A stretch of DNA of 24,571 nt from a virus. Below, piece by piece: positions 17,401 through 23,604 of the stretch. The translations under genes were made by a program, and so were the position numbers. The stretch lies in the IMG/VR virus record IMGVR_UViG_3300017969_000139, positions 1 to 24,571 of that record, one strand, 5' to 3'. Numbering within the stretch: the stretch's first letter is position 1; each line of letters opens with the position of its first letter. The notes beneath the pieces are model-generated. The model was given only the letters and a program-made list of their open reading frames with translations, made no database searches and was not told the origin of the DNA.

Positions 17401-19916
17401 AAATTACCGGATACATTATTATTATATCCTATAATAGTATTGTAACTACCCTCTACGTTTCTAAATGTACCATAGCCTAAATATGTATTTTTACTACCGT
17501 ATCGGTTTTCATTACCGGCGTAATAGCCAAGAGTTGTATTGTAGTCACCGGTCTCTATGTCATTCAATGACTCATAACCAAATGCAGTGTTGTAGTAGGC
17601 GGTTTGGGTTATTGGTCTTGCATTAGGTGTAATTCCACCAAACGTATTCCCCTTCTCGTCTGAGTAAATAAGACCGTCTTGAGGATCATCTTGACTCAGG
17701 AACATATTATGAACATTACCGCCATCGTCCATAAAGTAAAGGCTTTGCGTCTGACCGCCGAGAACATTCTCTTTTACATATATCTTACCAAAATCCGAAG
17801 AAATAGATGGATCTGAAGGTTGCTGCTTTAGCGCTATTGTCCCGCTATTGCTATTATTGCTAGCGATAACTAGAGGGTCATGAATAGAGTGCGCCTCGCC
17901 CCCAATAGAGATATTGTCTCTTACTTCTAGGTCTCCAGCAAGAATTTCCAAATCGCCATTAACAATTTCAACATTATTGTTAGAGTTATGAATTTTTATA
18001 TTTGTTGTGTATTGGTCTAGACTATTGTAAGTTCTAAAATATGAGCTGTTGTCTGAAGGATTGTAGGCTATCTCTAAGCCAGAAGCAGGAGAATTACCAT
18101 TAGATAGAATTTGTATGGTAGATTCATTTTCGCCAACCGAAGAGATCCTTAGATCAGCGCCACTCTGAGCATGAACGTTCAAGATAGTTTCTGGTAAGAA
18201 TCCGTCTGAGCCATCTGCGTAGCTTACGTTTGTAATACCTACTACGCCACTACCCTGTTCTCCACTAGCCCTCATTACAACTAGAGCTTCTAGGTTTGGG
18301 TTTATATTTCCAGAATCATAAACATGTAAAGAAAATCTATCTTTAGATTGATTGTTATAACCTAGTTCGTCTTTATGGTCATGGTATATAAGCCCAAAAC
18401 CATGAGGTTCTTCCGAAACTCTAGAGCTATATTTTGTACCTACATCTATTCCAGACTGATTAGAAGCGAAAGATATGATATAGTTATCATTGATACCGGA
18501 ATTACCAAGAAAACTTACGTCAACACCTGACAAATAAGCCAAGTTAGCATCTAAATCTCTTTCGTAGCCAATATGAACTTTGTCTGGTGAGTTCGTGGTA
18601 AGAAATATACCGTGACAGCCACTTTGTTTTACAAGGGATAGCTTCCCGTCTCCAAGTATTCTATCTGTAGCAACGTGCCTACCCGGAAGGGTTCTTATGC
18701 TTACATTAGACTCCCAGTGAGACCTAGAATAAACAGAATCTTCTTCTAAGCAGTCTATGTCGATTTCTGCCGATCTAAATATCCAGCTGTAATCTCTAAT
18801 GTAGCTAGCGCCACTTGAATGAGCTATAAAGCCAGCTCCGTCAATACCGGCGTCATTTAAATAGCCGCAAACCTTACTTGCTTGCGACCAGTCGCCGTCT
18901 TCGCACAAGCCACTTGAGCCAAGGTGTAGTGTTGTACATTCATATAAACATTCTGTTAATGTATTATATTCTATATCATTTATAACAGCCCTGCCGCTAA
19001 CTAGAATGTCATTAAAATATCCGTCCCACAGTAGGTCTGTCGCCCCTAAGCTATAAACATTTTTGCTTTTTGGTACGATGTTTCCATCTACAGTCACAAG
19101 ACCGCTATCACCAGATGGACTGTTTGTTCCTATTCCGATCTTCCCACCAGAAAAATAAACTGTTTCGTTTATAGAGTTCCAATTTCTGTTGGAGTTACCT
19201 ATATTAAATTGGTAGTCAACAGATGGTGTTATGTCTCCAGACGTTTGTAAGACACCGTAGGCGTCTAGATGTTTAACGCCAATACCAACCCTTAGATTAT
19301 CCATCTCTCCATAGATAAGAGGGTTGGGGCCGTCATCGTATTGAGTTTGACAGCCAGAAGTTGCATTAGGATGGGCGCCTATAAATAACTTATAATCGTC
19401 ATTTTCAGCAATATAAAAACCAGCCCCATAACCAAGCGCTATATTAAAGTTTCCGTGTTTATTGTCAGAAAGAGCATATGACCCAATAGCAACATTACTT
19501 TCACCTTGTATATTTGAAGACAAAGTGGCTGTACCAATCCCGACATTCCAATTACCGTAAAGGTTACACTCCAAAGTATTAAACCCAATGGCGATATTGT
19601 TACCACCATCATAATTCTCTTTTAGAAGGTCATAACCTATAGCAATATTGTTAACTGAGTTTCTACCGGTGAAAAATAGTTTGTCAAAATTATCTTGACC
19701 TATAACAATGGTTCTAGAGTTTTCCGAGTTAAGACCGGGATTTTCTTCTCTGAAATTATTAGAGTAGAGATTTACTCCAGATAACAAAGCGTTAACAGAA
19801 TCTCCTAGATCTATGAACATTGTTCTCAGATCGGACGGAGAGATAGCCTGAGTATTCTGATCGGGAAATAAAGAATTAACCTGATCTAAATACTCTGATT
19901 TAGATAAAATTGACAT
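14406..19916 (-). CDS. Giant tail fibre (1836 residues) with three YadA-head-like arrays
   Basis: This is the largest gene in the window. Residues 1-48 (MSILSKSEYLDQVNSLFPDQ...) look like a virion attachment domain. Residues 88-182, 776-850 and about 1100-1206 are YadA-head-like arrays of the form N-AIG--AL (NIAIGYDLL, NVAIGSYAL, NTAFGYESL, SVFIGYRAG). These left-handed beta-roll repeats are known from trimeric adhesins and from fibre proteins. Between them are beta-rich segments with IGIGTNSP and VGIGV. Residues about 1330-1655 contain threefold diverged repeats (FDISDG, FDMSDG and FGVSNG versions). SGWA/YID modules recur near 1390-1520. The C-terminus is PIYISCSGCAD. There is no obvious C-terminal S74 chaperone. 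The start follows the previous stop by eight bases with TAGGTAG upstream. It is inferred to be a homotrimeric host-recognition fibre. Confidence 0.83.
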   Translation of the reverse strand: MSILSKSEYLDQVNSLFPDQNTQAISPSDLRTMFIDLGDSVNALLSGVNLYSNNFREENPGLNSENSRTIVIGQDNFDKLFFTGRNSVNNIAIGYDLLKENYDGGNNIAIGFNTLECNLYGNWNVGIGTATLSSNIQGESNVAIGSYALSDNKHGNFNIALGYGAGFYIAENDDYKLFIGAHPNATSGCQTQYDDGPNPLIYGEMDNLRVGIGVKHLDAYGVLQTSGDITPSVDYQFNIGNSNRNWNSINETVYFSGGKIGIGTNSPSGDSGLVTVDGNIVPKSKNVYSLGATDLLWDGYFNDILVSGRAVINDIEYNTLTECLYECTTLHLGSSGLCEDGDWSQASKVCGYLNDAGIDGAGFIAHSSGASYIRDYSWIFRSAEIDIDCLEEDSVYSRSHWESNVSIRTLPGRHVATDRILGDGKLSLVKQSGCHGIFLTTNSPDKVHIGYERDLDANLAYLSGVDVSFLGNSGINDNYIISFASNQSGIDVGTKYSSRVSEEPHGFGLIYHDHKDELGYNNQSKDRFSLHVYDSGNINPNLEALVVMRASGEQGSGVVGITNVSYADGSDGFLPETILNVHAQSGADLRISSVGENESTIQILSNGNSPASGLEIAYNPSDNSSYFRTYNSLDQYTTNIKIHNSNNNVEIVNGDLEILAGDLEVRDNISIGGEAHSIHDPLVIASNNSNSGTIALKQQPSDPSISSDFGKIYVKENVLGGQTQSLYFMDDGGNVHNMFLSQDDPQDGLIYSDEKGNTFGGITPNARPITQTAYYNTAFGYESLNDIETGDYNTTLGYYAGNENRYGSKNTYLGYGTFRNVEGSYNTIIGYNNNVSGNFNHNISIGTSLVTQTGDYLLQIGVGIPTISGLTGSDKRVYINANEFQVDNGFVYIKDSYLKISHDDFDNDVLEINHSTSGGRSIADINLIDNSNNDRVDSFIAFNFIDGDGDSRLLLHLDHQADPMTNSPDYDLPATARPYAKLDGDLLLRGAIRFADGYSLESSSGIISEGGTGVRYEYNESAGSGRLHLDFTDLFDVIETGLLDRHNSFLPIEIESGVENIISKISIDTLGDYISSGIPTPSMVVENCNIMIANNTPLIQEQLNSGSVFIGCDVGIHATGWRNTVMIGTQAGAYARTPNPDLAIDTASVFIGYRAGFNADNLENGLFIGNNAGFWASGASDSVFIGQNAGLNSNFSNSLGLGNNSLRGQNNVEEFGQNNIEIITGLDDNQRILYGRDVSNKLNIQNVIAGDTSDQKISIGDAVLSPEAPLSVRKDSNIQAHEETPSGFIQTWVCNDDVFWGISCSGDGDLWHLRSGSGILSGINTLAETVNGLSSSSLSFDISDGLSTALTINNGDSIFVSGDKGVEVNLNSNNFVVTADGLSGVLHGLIDASGSAVSGWAQSTIDASGAWLKSYIDGSGSAISGWAAATFGTGSSSLTVRESDGSPSISNVQIINFSNGTVTDNGNGEVTVTNSAGGSSYSFDMSDGKSPFLTVNNTDDVFISGEKGVDVTLNTNNFVVNADGLSGVLQHAIDASGSAVSGWAKDYVDSQDHTDLQLRVSEVDSNPSVSPVGEIKFPNGSVSNNFDGSVTVTFPTSTQFSFGVSNGLTATDTIAPNETVYVSGVSGIDVGYNSTDNKFTIQSKLGSGLTISDNKIQTDGFASFDKVILTHDNYTFSTSDLPKKSGQLVADSGDSTFQPNTIINSGGYLSLNHHYNDDSLLTARESSHSGSLVFGGAYARVNTGYGYSPPPMLEGFASGLAGTHGEAQYNIPNPVTYMTGSSGWLLVRDNNLQYDYNVPLINRDPSLAISGGDFVVATYINGEYRPIYISCSGCAD
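14950..15920 (-). repeat. Threefold diverged ~130-residue module in the giant fibre
   Basis: Copies begin with SFDISDGLSTALT, SFDMSDGKSPFLT and SFGVSNGLTATDT. They continue with a VSG/ISG-KG-V strand and, in two copies, ADGLSGVL then IDASGSAVSGWA. Boundaries are approximate (about 15690-15915, 15280-15485 and 14960-15130 for the core). This indicates growth of the shaft by internal duplication. Confidence 0.7.
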
Positions 19917-19924
19917 TTAACTAC

Positions 19925-20419
19925 CTATTTAAAACTTATTTGTAGTGCTTCTGGATCAAACTTTAGATTGTCCCCCATGTATACTATCCTTGGGTTGTTT
20001 AGAGCTGCCACCATTAATAAATTACCAGATCCATAGTCCGGATGGTCTGTTATAGCTATACCTGAAACCCACCCCCAGTCTTGGAGAGCTGTATCAAATG
20101 TAAGCGATCCAGAATTCCATATCACACTGTTTACGCCGCTTTCTCCAGCGTCGAGTGTCGCAACATTGAAATTCCAAGAATCGTCTCCAAGAGAATTTGG
20201 ATCACCGATATTAATTCTTCTATAGCCAGTATCAACGTTGTTTACTCCGCTTGGTAGCTCTTGAAGCCAACCTCCTGTCTCGAAGTTTTTTGCATTTCCA
20301 GATTCAACTGGTACGCCGCTACACAGGGCGATAGCCAGACCTGTGGGTTTTGGGAATGAACTGCCCCTAAAGACATGGTGCAGTAATCCAGATTCTAAAT
20401 AATCAGACAAAGCTGCCAT
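19925..20419 (-). CDS. Phage structural / fibre-associated protein, 164 residues
   Basis: This protein begins MAALSDYLESGLLHHVFRG and continues FPKPTGLAIALCSG, then a Gly-rich GYRRINIG strand, NSVIWNSGSLTFD and WGWVSGIAITD. It ends with a strand containing KFDPEALQISFK. The pattern of a short helical start, 'P-GL-IAL' strand, a Tyr-Arg-Arg strand and a Trp-rich WGWVSGIAI core resembles a common small phage structural family encoded near fibre genes; its precise role is not established. AGGAG lies upstream of the ATG. It is the first gene after the capsid terminator and the putative promoter, so it opens the fibre operon. Its stop is eight bases before the giant fibre start. Confidence 0.75.
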   Translation of the reverse strand: MAALSDYLESGLLHHVFRGSSFPKPTGLAIALCSGVPVESGNAKNFETGGWLQELPSGVNNVDTGYRRINIGDPNSLGDDSWNFNVATLDAGESGVNSVIWNSGSLTFDTALQDWGWVSGIAITDHPDYGSGNLLMVAALNNPRIVYMGDNLKFDPEALQISFK

Positions 20420-20462
20420 TTTTAAACTCCTAAAAAAATAATCCTATAGATATCTACAGAGT

Positions 20463-20491
20463 ATTATACACATTTCTAGAACATATATAAA
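20463..20491 (-). promoter_or_regulatory. Putative sigma70-like promoter for the fibre operon
   Basis: On the minus strand TTTATA (20486-20491) is followed after 17 bases by TATAAT (20463-20468), 43 bases before the ATG at 20419. The -10 matches the consensus perfectly and the -35 matches at four of six positions. It overlaps the T-tract of the capsid terminator, so the two signals would separate head and fibre transcription. Confidence 0.4.
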
Positions 20492-20523
20492 AAAAGGAAA
20501 GGCAACCAAAAGATTGCCTTTCC
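20489..20523 (-). terminator. Intrinsic terminator after the major capsid gene
   Basis: On the minus strand GGAAAGGCAA pairs perfectly over ten base pairs with TTGCCTTTCC across an eight-base loop, directly followed by seven T residues. It lies 27 bases downstream of the capsid stop codon, in the only large gap (131 bases) of the window. It probably protects or ends the abundant capsid transcript. Confidence 0.92.
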
Positions 20524-20550
20524 AGTATATTTATCTATCTTATAGAATTA

Positions 20551-21558
20551 CTAGAACGAGCCTAGGATAACTCTACGGTTATCAAGAACACCGAATCCTA
20601 GCTCGGCCCAACCGTACCAGCCAACTCTTTGTTGACGATGCAAGGTTGGATCTTCGTGGATGCTAACAGCTTGTTTCATTGGCATAACGAAGCTGTCGTT
20701 AGCGCCTTGATCAAGACCAACAACCAACTCAAGGTCACTTCCTTGAACTGCGCCACCAAGACCACTAGTGAAGAACTCTTGGTACTCTTGACCTTCTCCG
20801 AGTTCATCTAGGTCATGAAGGCTTACACCGAAGATGTTGGTGATAGGAGCGCCATCGCCTCCAGCGTTGTAAATCTGGGTTCTAACAGCGTCAGAAACTT
20901 GATCGAAACCCCAGTTACGAACGTCTTCAAGCGCTTCTGGTGAAACATATAGGTCGGTCAAACGACCACGATCACCACTACCGGTGTTACCACCAGCATT
21001 ACGACGCATAACAGTTTGCATCAAGCTGACAAGTCTCTTAGAGAACATACCAGCGGTTGCATCGCCGTCGTAAACCAAGATGTTGCGGTCAACACCAGCA
21101 GCAAGAAGGGTGTGCCATCCGTCGTCATTCATTTTCTTGACGAAGCCAGCTTCCAAAACTTGCATAGCGCGAGCGGTAATGTCCCAGCGAGCTTCGCGAG
21201 CATAGCGAAGCAAGAAGTCAATCGAGCTAGCGATTGAGTAAGTTGGGATCATAACGTAATCGCTCTCGACCGCACGCTCAGGAATACGACCGTGACCCGG
21301 ATTGGTGTAAGCAACATGCTCACCCTCAAGTCCCGGAGCAAGAAGATCCAAAGGATATTCGGTGCTTCCACCGGGTTCTACATTAATAGTCTCGAAGATA
21401 TTCCCAAGAATATTTCCAAGAAGAACGCCTTTACGGAGAGGAAGTTCTAGAGCTTGAGCAAATTCTCTCTGAGCTGCAAGAGCAACGTCCATATTAGCAT
21501 CGCCACATTTGCGAAGCATTGAAATAAATTCTTCGCTAGGTCTTTCTGTATATGACAT
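20551..21558 (-). CDS. HK97-fold major capsid protein
   Basis: This 335-residue protein has the expected features of an HK97-fold coat protein. It has an N-terminal arm with helical segment (EFISMLRKCGDANMD), an E-loop region around residues 70-100 rich in Gly and Pro, and the long spine helix (DITARAMQVLEAGFVKKMNDDG). An A-domain-like stretch contains LYVSPEALEDVRNWG, and the C-terminal strand is GWYGWAELGFGVLDNRRVIL. It follows the portal, protease/scaffold and decoration genes in the canonical order. AGGAG lies 7-8 bases upstream of the ATG, and a strong terminator follows. The coding sequence is visibly richer in G and C than the fibre genes, as often seen in highly expressed phage genes. 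No long N-terminal delta domain is present; a separate scaffold is supplied upstream. Confidence 0.88.
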   Translation of the reverse strand: MSYTERPSEEFISMLRKCGDANMDVALAAQREFAQALELPLRKGVLLGNILGNIFETINVEPGGSTEYPLDLLAPGLEGEHVAYTNPGHGRIPERAVESDYVMIPTYSIASSIDFLLRYAREARWDITARAMQVLEAGFVKKMNDDGWHTLLAAGVDRNILVYDGDATAGMFSKRLVSLMQTVMRRNAGGNTGSGDRGRLTDLYVSPEALEDVRNWGFDQVSDAVRTQIYNAGGDGAPITNIFGVSLHDLDELGEGQEYQEFFTSGLGGAVQGSDLELVVGLDQGANDSFVMPMKQAVSIHEDPTLHRQQRVGWYGWAELGFGVLDNRRVILGSF

Positions 21559-21582
21559 TATATTTATCTCCTATTTATTTAA

Positions 21583-22053
21583 TTAGGCAAGTGGAAGGTT
21601 AACGTAGACTTTAGCGTAGCCGTCTGAGTCTTGTTGACTCATGAAACGACCAACTGCCTGTCCAGCTGTCGAAACATTGGTAAGATTACCAGCGTTAGAA
21701 GCTGATGCATAAGCGACTTCGCCGGGAACGATGGTAACAGCATCAATGCTATTAGTAACAACCCAACCACGGGTCATAACAGTTACCTTGCCACCTTTCT
21801 GAACTTCATCTTTATATTGATTAAGGTGAGTTCTAGTTAGGTCTTTGTTTACAACGTCATTTAGCAAAATACCAACCGGTACAGTGCCTGTAGTTGCAGC
21901 TGAGTATTGAACAAGGTTAGCGCCTTGGTCCATAGCTGCACCTGAAGCGTTAGCTGCGTCGATCAAAACAACGCCACCACGAGTTGCAGTACCAGCATTA
22001 TAGAAAAAGCTGATATCTGTTGATTCTTCGTATCTATCTGCTTTAAGAGCCAT
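21583..22053 (-). CDS. Capsid decoration / stabilising protein
   Basis: This 156-residue protein is small, beta-rich and Ala/Gly/Val-rich, and lies directly between protease/scaffold and major capsid genes, the usual place for a head decoration protein. It begins MALKADRYEESTDISFFYNAG, then TRGGVVLIDAANASG, TVPVGILLNDVVNKDLT, KGGKVTVMTRGWVVTNSI and GEVAYASASNAG, ending DGYAKVYVNLP. The repeated pattern of 'GILL', 'GWVVTN' and 'GEVAYA' strands resembles DUF2190-like or other beta-tulip capsid-stabilising proteins. AGGAG lies upstream of the ATG. It would bind the outer capsid surface at local symmetry axes. The family assignment is by pattern and position, so moderate confidence. Confidence 0.75.
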   Translation of the reverse strand: MALKADRYEESTDISFFYNAGTATRGGVVLIDAANASGAAMDQGANLVQYSAATTGTVPVGILLNDVVNKDLTRTHLNQYKDEVQKGGKVTVMTRGWVVTNSIDAVTIVPGEVAYASASNAGNLTNVSTAGQAVGRFMSQQDSDGYAKVYVNLPLA

Positions 22054-22074
22054 AGTTTTATTCTCCTATTAAAA

Positions 22075-22767
22075 TTACTTAGTTGAAAGTACGTTCTTAG
22101 AAAGCCAGTCAGAAATACTAGCTCTAGTGGATTCTATTTCATCTTCTCCGGGAACAGTTTCAATAAGAGTTGCCTCGGAAGTTTCTAGGTCTTCAAGAAG
22201 TTCTGGAGTAGCTTCGGCTTCAGCTTGCTCATCGTCTGCTTTAGCTTCTTTTTCCTTCTTTTTCTTTTCAATAGCTTCCTTTAGTTCAGGAGGCATACCA
22301 GCTTCTGCTTCTTTGTCTTTATCTTTTTTGGCTTTTTCTTTTTTACCATACATAGCGACAACAGAATCAAACGCTTCGTCAGCAAGACCGTCAAATGCAG
22401 CGAGTGCATCTTCTACGTCTTCTGCTTCAAAACCAGCTTCTACAAGAGCAGCTTTACGCTTCTCCATCTTTTCTTTCTTCTTCATCTCTTCTACATGCTC
22501 CTTAGCAGATGCCAAGTCTTGTTGAGATTTAGCAAGAGCATCTTCCAATTCTGCAACACGAGCTTGAGTACTCTTGATGCTTTCTTCTAGTTCAGCAATG
22601 CTGCTATCTTTAGCTTCAATGTCAGCTTCAAAAGCCTCGACTTTGGAAGCAAACTCTTTATCTTTTGCTTCTTCGATTTTAGCTTTAATCGCATTGTTTT
22701 CCGCTTTAGCAGTAGCAAGTTCAGCGCGAACTTCTTCTAGCTGCTTTTCTAGCAAGTTATCAGACAT
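22075..22767 (-). CDS. Nested scaffold protein from an internal start
   Basis: An in-frame ATG at 22765-22767 starts MSDNLLEKQLEEVRAELATA. It is preceded by AGGAG at 22776-22780 with eight bases between, a better signal than many true starts in the window. The product would be the 230-residue coiled-coil half only, without protease. This mirrors the known phage lambda C/Nu3 arrangement, in which a protease-scaffold fusion and free scaffold share a reading frame and stop codon. The region is rich in Glu, Lys and Ala and lacks any membrane or catalytic motif. A higher yield of scaffold than protease would be expected from the separate start. Expression is inferred from sequence only. Confidence 0.75.
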   Translation of the reverse strand: MSDNLLEKQLEEVRAELATAKAENNAIKAKIEEAKDKEFASKVEAFEADIEAKDSSIAELEESIKSTQARVAELEDALAKSQQDLASAKEHVEEMKKKEKMEKRKAALVEAGFEAEDVEDALAAFDGLADEAFDSVVAMYGKKEKAKKDKDKEAEAGMPPELKEAIEKKKKEKEAKADDEQAEAEATPELLEDLETSEATLIETVPGEDEIESTRASISDWLSKNVLSTK

Positions 22768-23547
22768 ATTAAATTCTCCTATGTCGAAGTTAGAGTTATC
22801 ATCTAAATTAAATGCTACACTGTTTAAAATTACACTTCTTGGGTTGGCGGGCTTAGAGACCAAGCCTTTACCAGAGAAAGAGATATTTTTCAGCGCTCTG
22901 CCTATCTTATATCCTTCGTACTCTCCATTCCCACCGTATGATCTAAGGTGTTTCGTAAGGAAGGCGGACTCTTCGTCTCTTGCTAAGATTTTTTTAACAC
23001 CGTCTTCATTCGACAATGCATAATCAAATCCAGCAAATAAACATTCCATTGAAACATACCACTTTCCCTCTTCTATCTCGGAGATTATTTTCTCCATTCT
23101 TTCTCTATTTTCTTCACCAGTCCAACTATTGTAAAGAACAGCTTGTGTAATGATGTCAAAATCTTCAGGCATTTCAGAATCATCTGCAACGGCCTTTCCG
23201 TCTTTAGTTAAAACATAACTACCAGTAATATGTCCGATGATATCGTTTTCATCGTGCATAAAATTAAACTGTTTATCTTCTGGTGTATTTCTTGCTGCCC
23301 AAGTTGCCTCTGGCATGAACACGTCATCATTCTTATTCCAGCCACAAGAAACCAATACAGATTCTAAATAATATAGATCTATTTGATCTTTGTTTTCTGC
23401 AACAATTTTCTGGGCGGCATGTACAATATCAGCTTCAGTTACATTTGTTTTTACTGATGCCTCAGAGCAATATGCAACACTGGCGGTACTCTTAACGAGT
23501 TCGCCAATACCGTCGTTTATTTCATGTTGATATATTTTTATTGTCAT
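22075..23547 (-). CDS. Prohead maturation protease fused to scaffold
   Basis: This 490-residue protein has two halves. Residues 1-245 look like a herpesvirus-assemblin-type prohead protease: FNFMHDENDIIGHITGSYV holds the candidate catalytic His98, and KWYVSMECLF the candidate Ser166. GLVSKPANPRSVI near 228-240 matches the conserved 'PANP' strand. Residues 261-490 are a Lys/Glu/Ala-rich coiled coil with a short C-terminal helix (SISDWLSKNVLSTK), typical of an internal scaffold whose basic C-terminus contacts coat protein. A ribosome binding site and ATG inside the gene allow the scaffold to be made alone. The protease would digest scaffold and itself before DNA packaging. The start has AGAGGTG upstream. 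The gene lies 57 bases after portal and 21 bases before decoration. Confidence 0.85.
   Translation of the reverse strand: MTIKIYQHEINDGIGELVKSTASVAYCSEASVKTNVTEADIVHAAQKIVAENKDQIDLYYLESVLVSCGWNKNDDVFMPEATWAARNTPEDKQFNFMHDENDIIGHITGSYVLTKDGKAVADDSEMPEDFDIITQAVLYNSWTGEENRERMEKIISEIEEGKWYVSMECLFAGFDYALSNEDGVKKILARDEESAFLTKHLRSYGGNGEYEGYKIGRALKNISFSGKGLVSKPANPRSVILNSVAFNLDDNSNFDIGEFNMSDNLLEKQLEEVRAELATAKAENNAIKAKIEEAKDKEFASKVEAFEADIEAKDSSIAELEESIKSTQARVAELEDALAKSQQDLASAKEHVEEMKKKEKMEKRKAALVEAGFEAEDVEDALAAFDGLADEAFDSVVAMYGKKEKAKKDKDKEAEAGMPPELKEAIEKKKKEKEAKADDEQAEAEATPELLEDLETSEATLIETVPGEDEIESTRASISDWLSKNVLSTK
22776..22780 (-). promoter_or_regulatory. Internal ribosome binding site for free scaffold
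   Basis: AGGAG lies inside the protease/scaffold gene, eight bases before an in-frame ATG at 22767, exactly at the junction between protease and coiled-coil halves. Confidence 0.75.
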
Positions 23548-23604
23548 AGTTCACCTCTAAAGATAATATACACAAAAAAATAATTTTTTTTATAAAAGCC
23601 TGAA
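23548..23604 (-). promoter_or_regulatory. AT-rich gap with a possible -10 element
   Basis: This 57-base gap between portal and protease genes is nearly all A and T. It contains TGTGTATATT (23565-23574), matching nine of ten bases of the -10 region proposed at 20463-20472. No clear -35 is present, and the -10 is only 17 bases from the start codon. The A8/T7 stretches could pair but lack G-C pairs, so no terminator is called. Confidence 0.25.

Noticed and set aside
22127-23023. Two long open frames on the plus strand (132 and 149 codons) opposite the scaffold
   Set aside because: They mirror the Glu/Lys/Ala-rich coiled coil and translate to Ser-rich low-complexity sequence; no ribosome binding site and no plus-strand genes elsewhere.
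23571-23595. Terminator after the portal gene
   Set aside because: The A and T runs could pair, but the stem has no G-C pairs and would be too weak for intrinsic termination.
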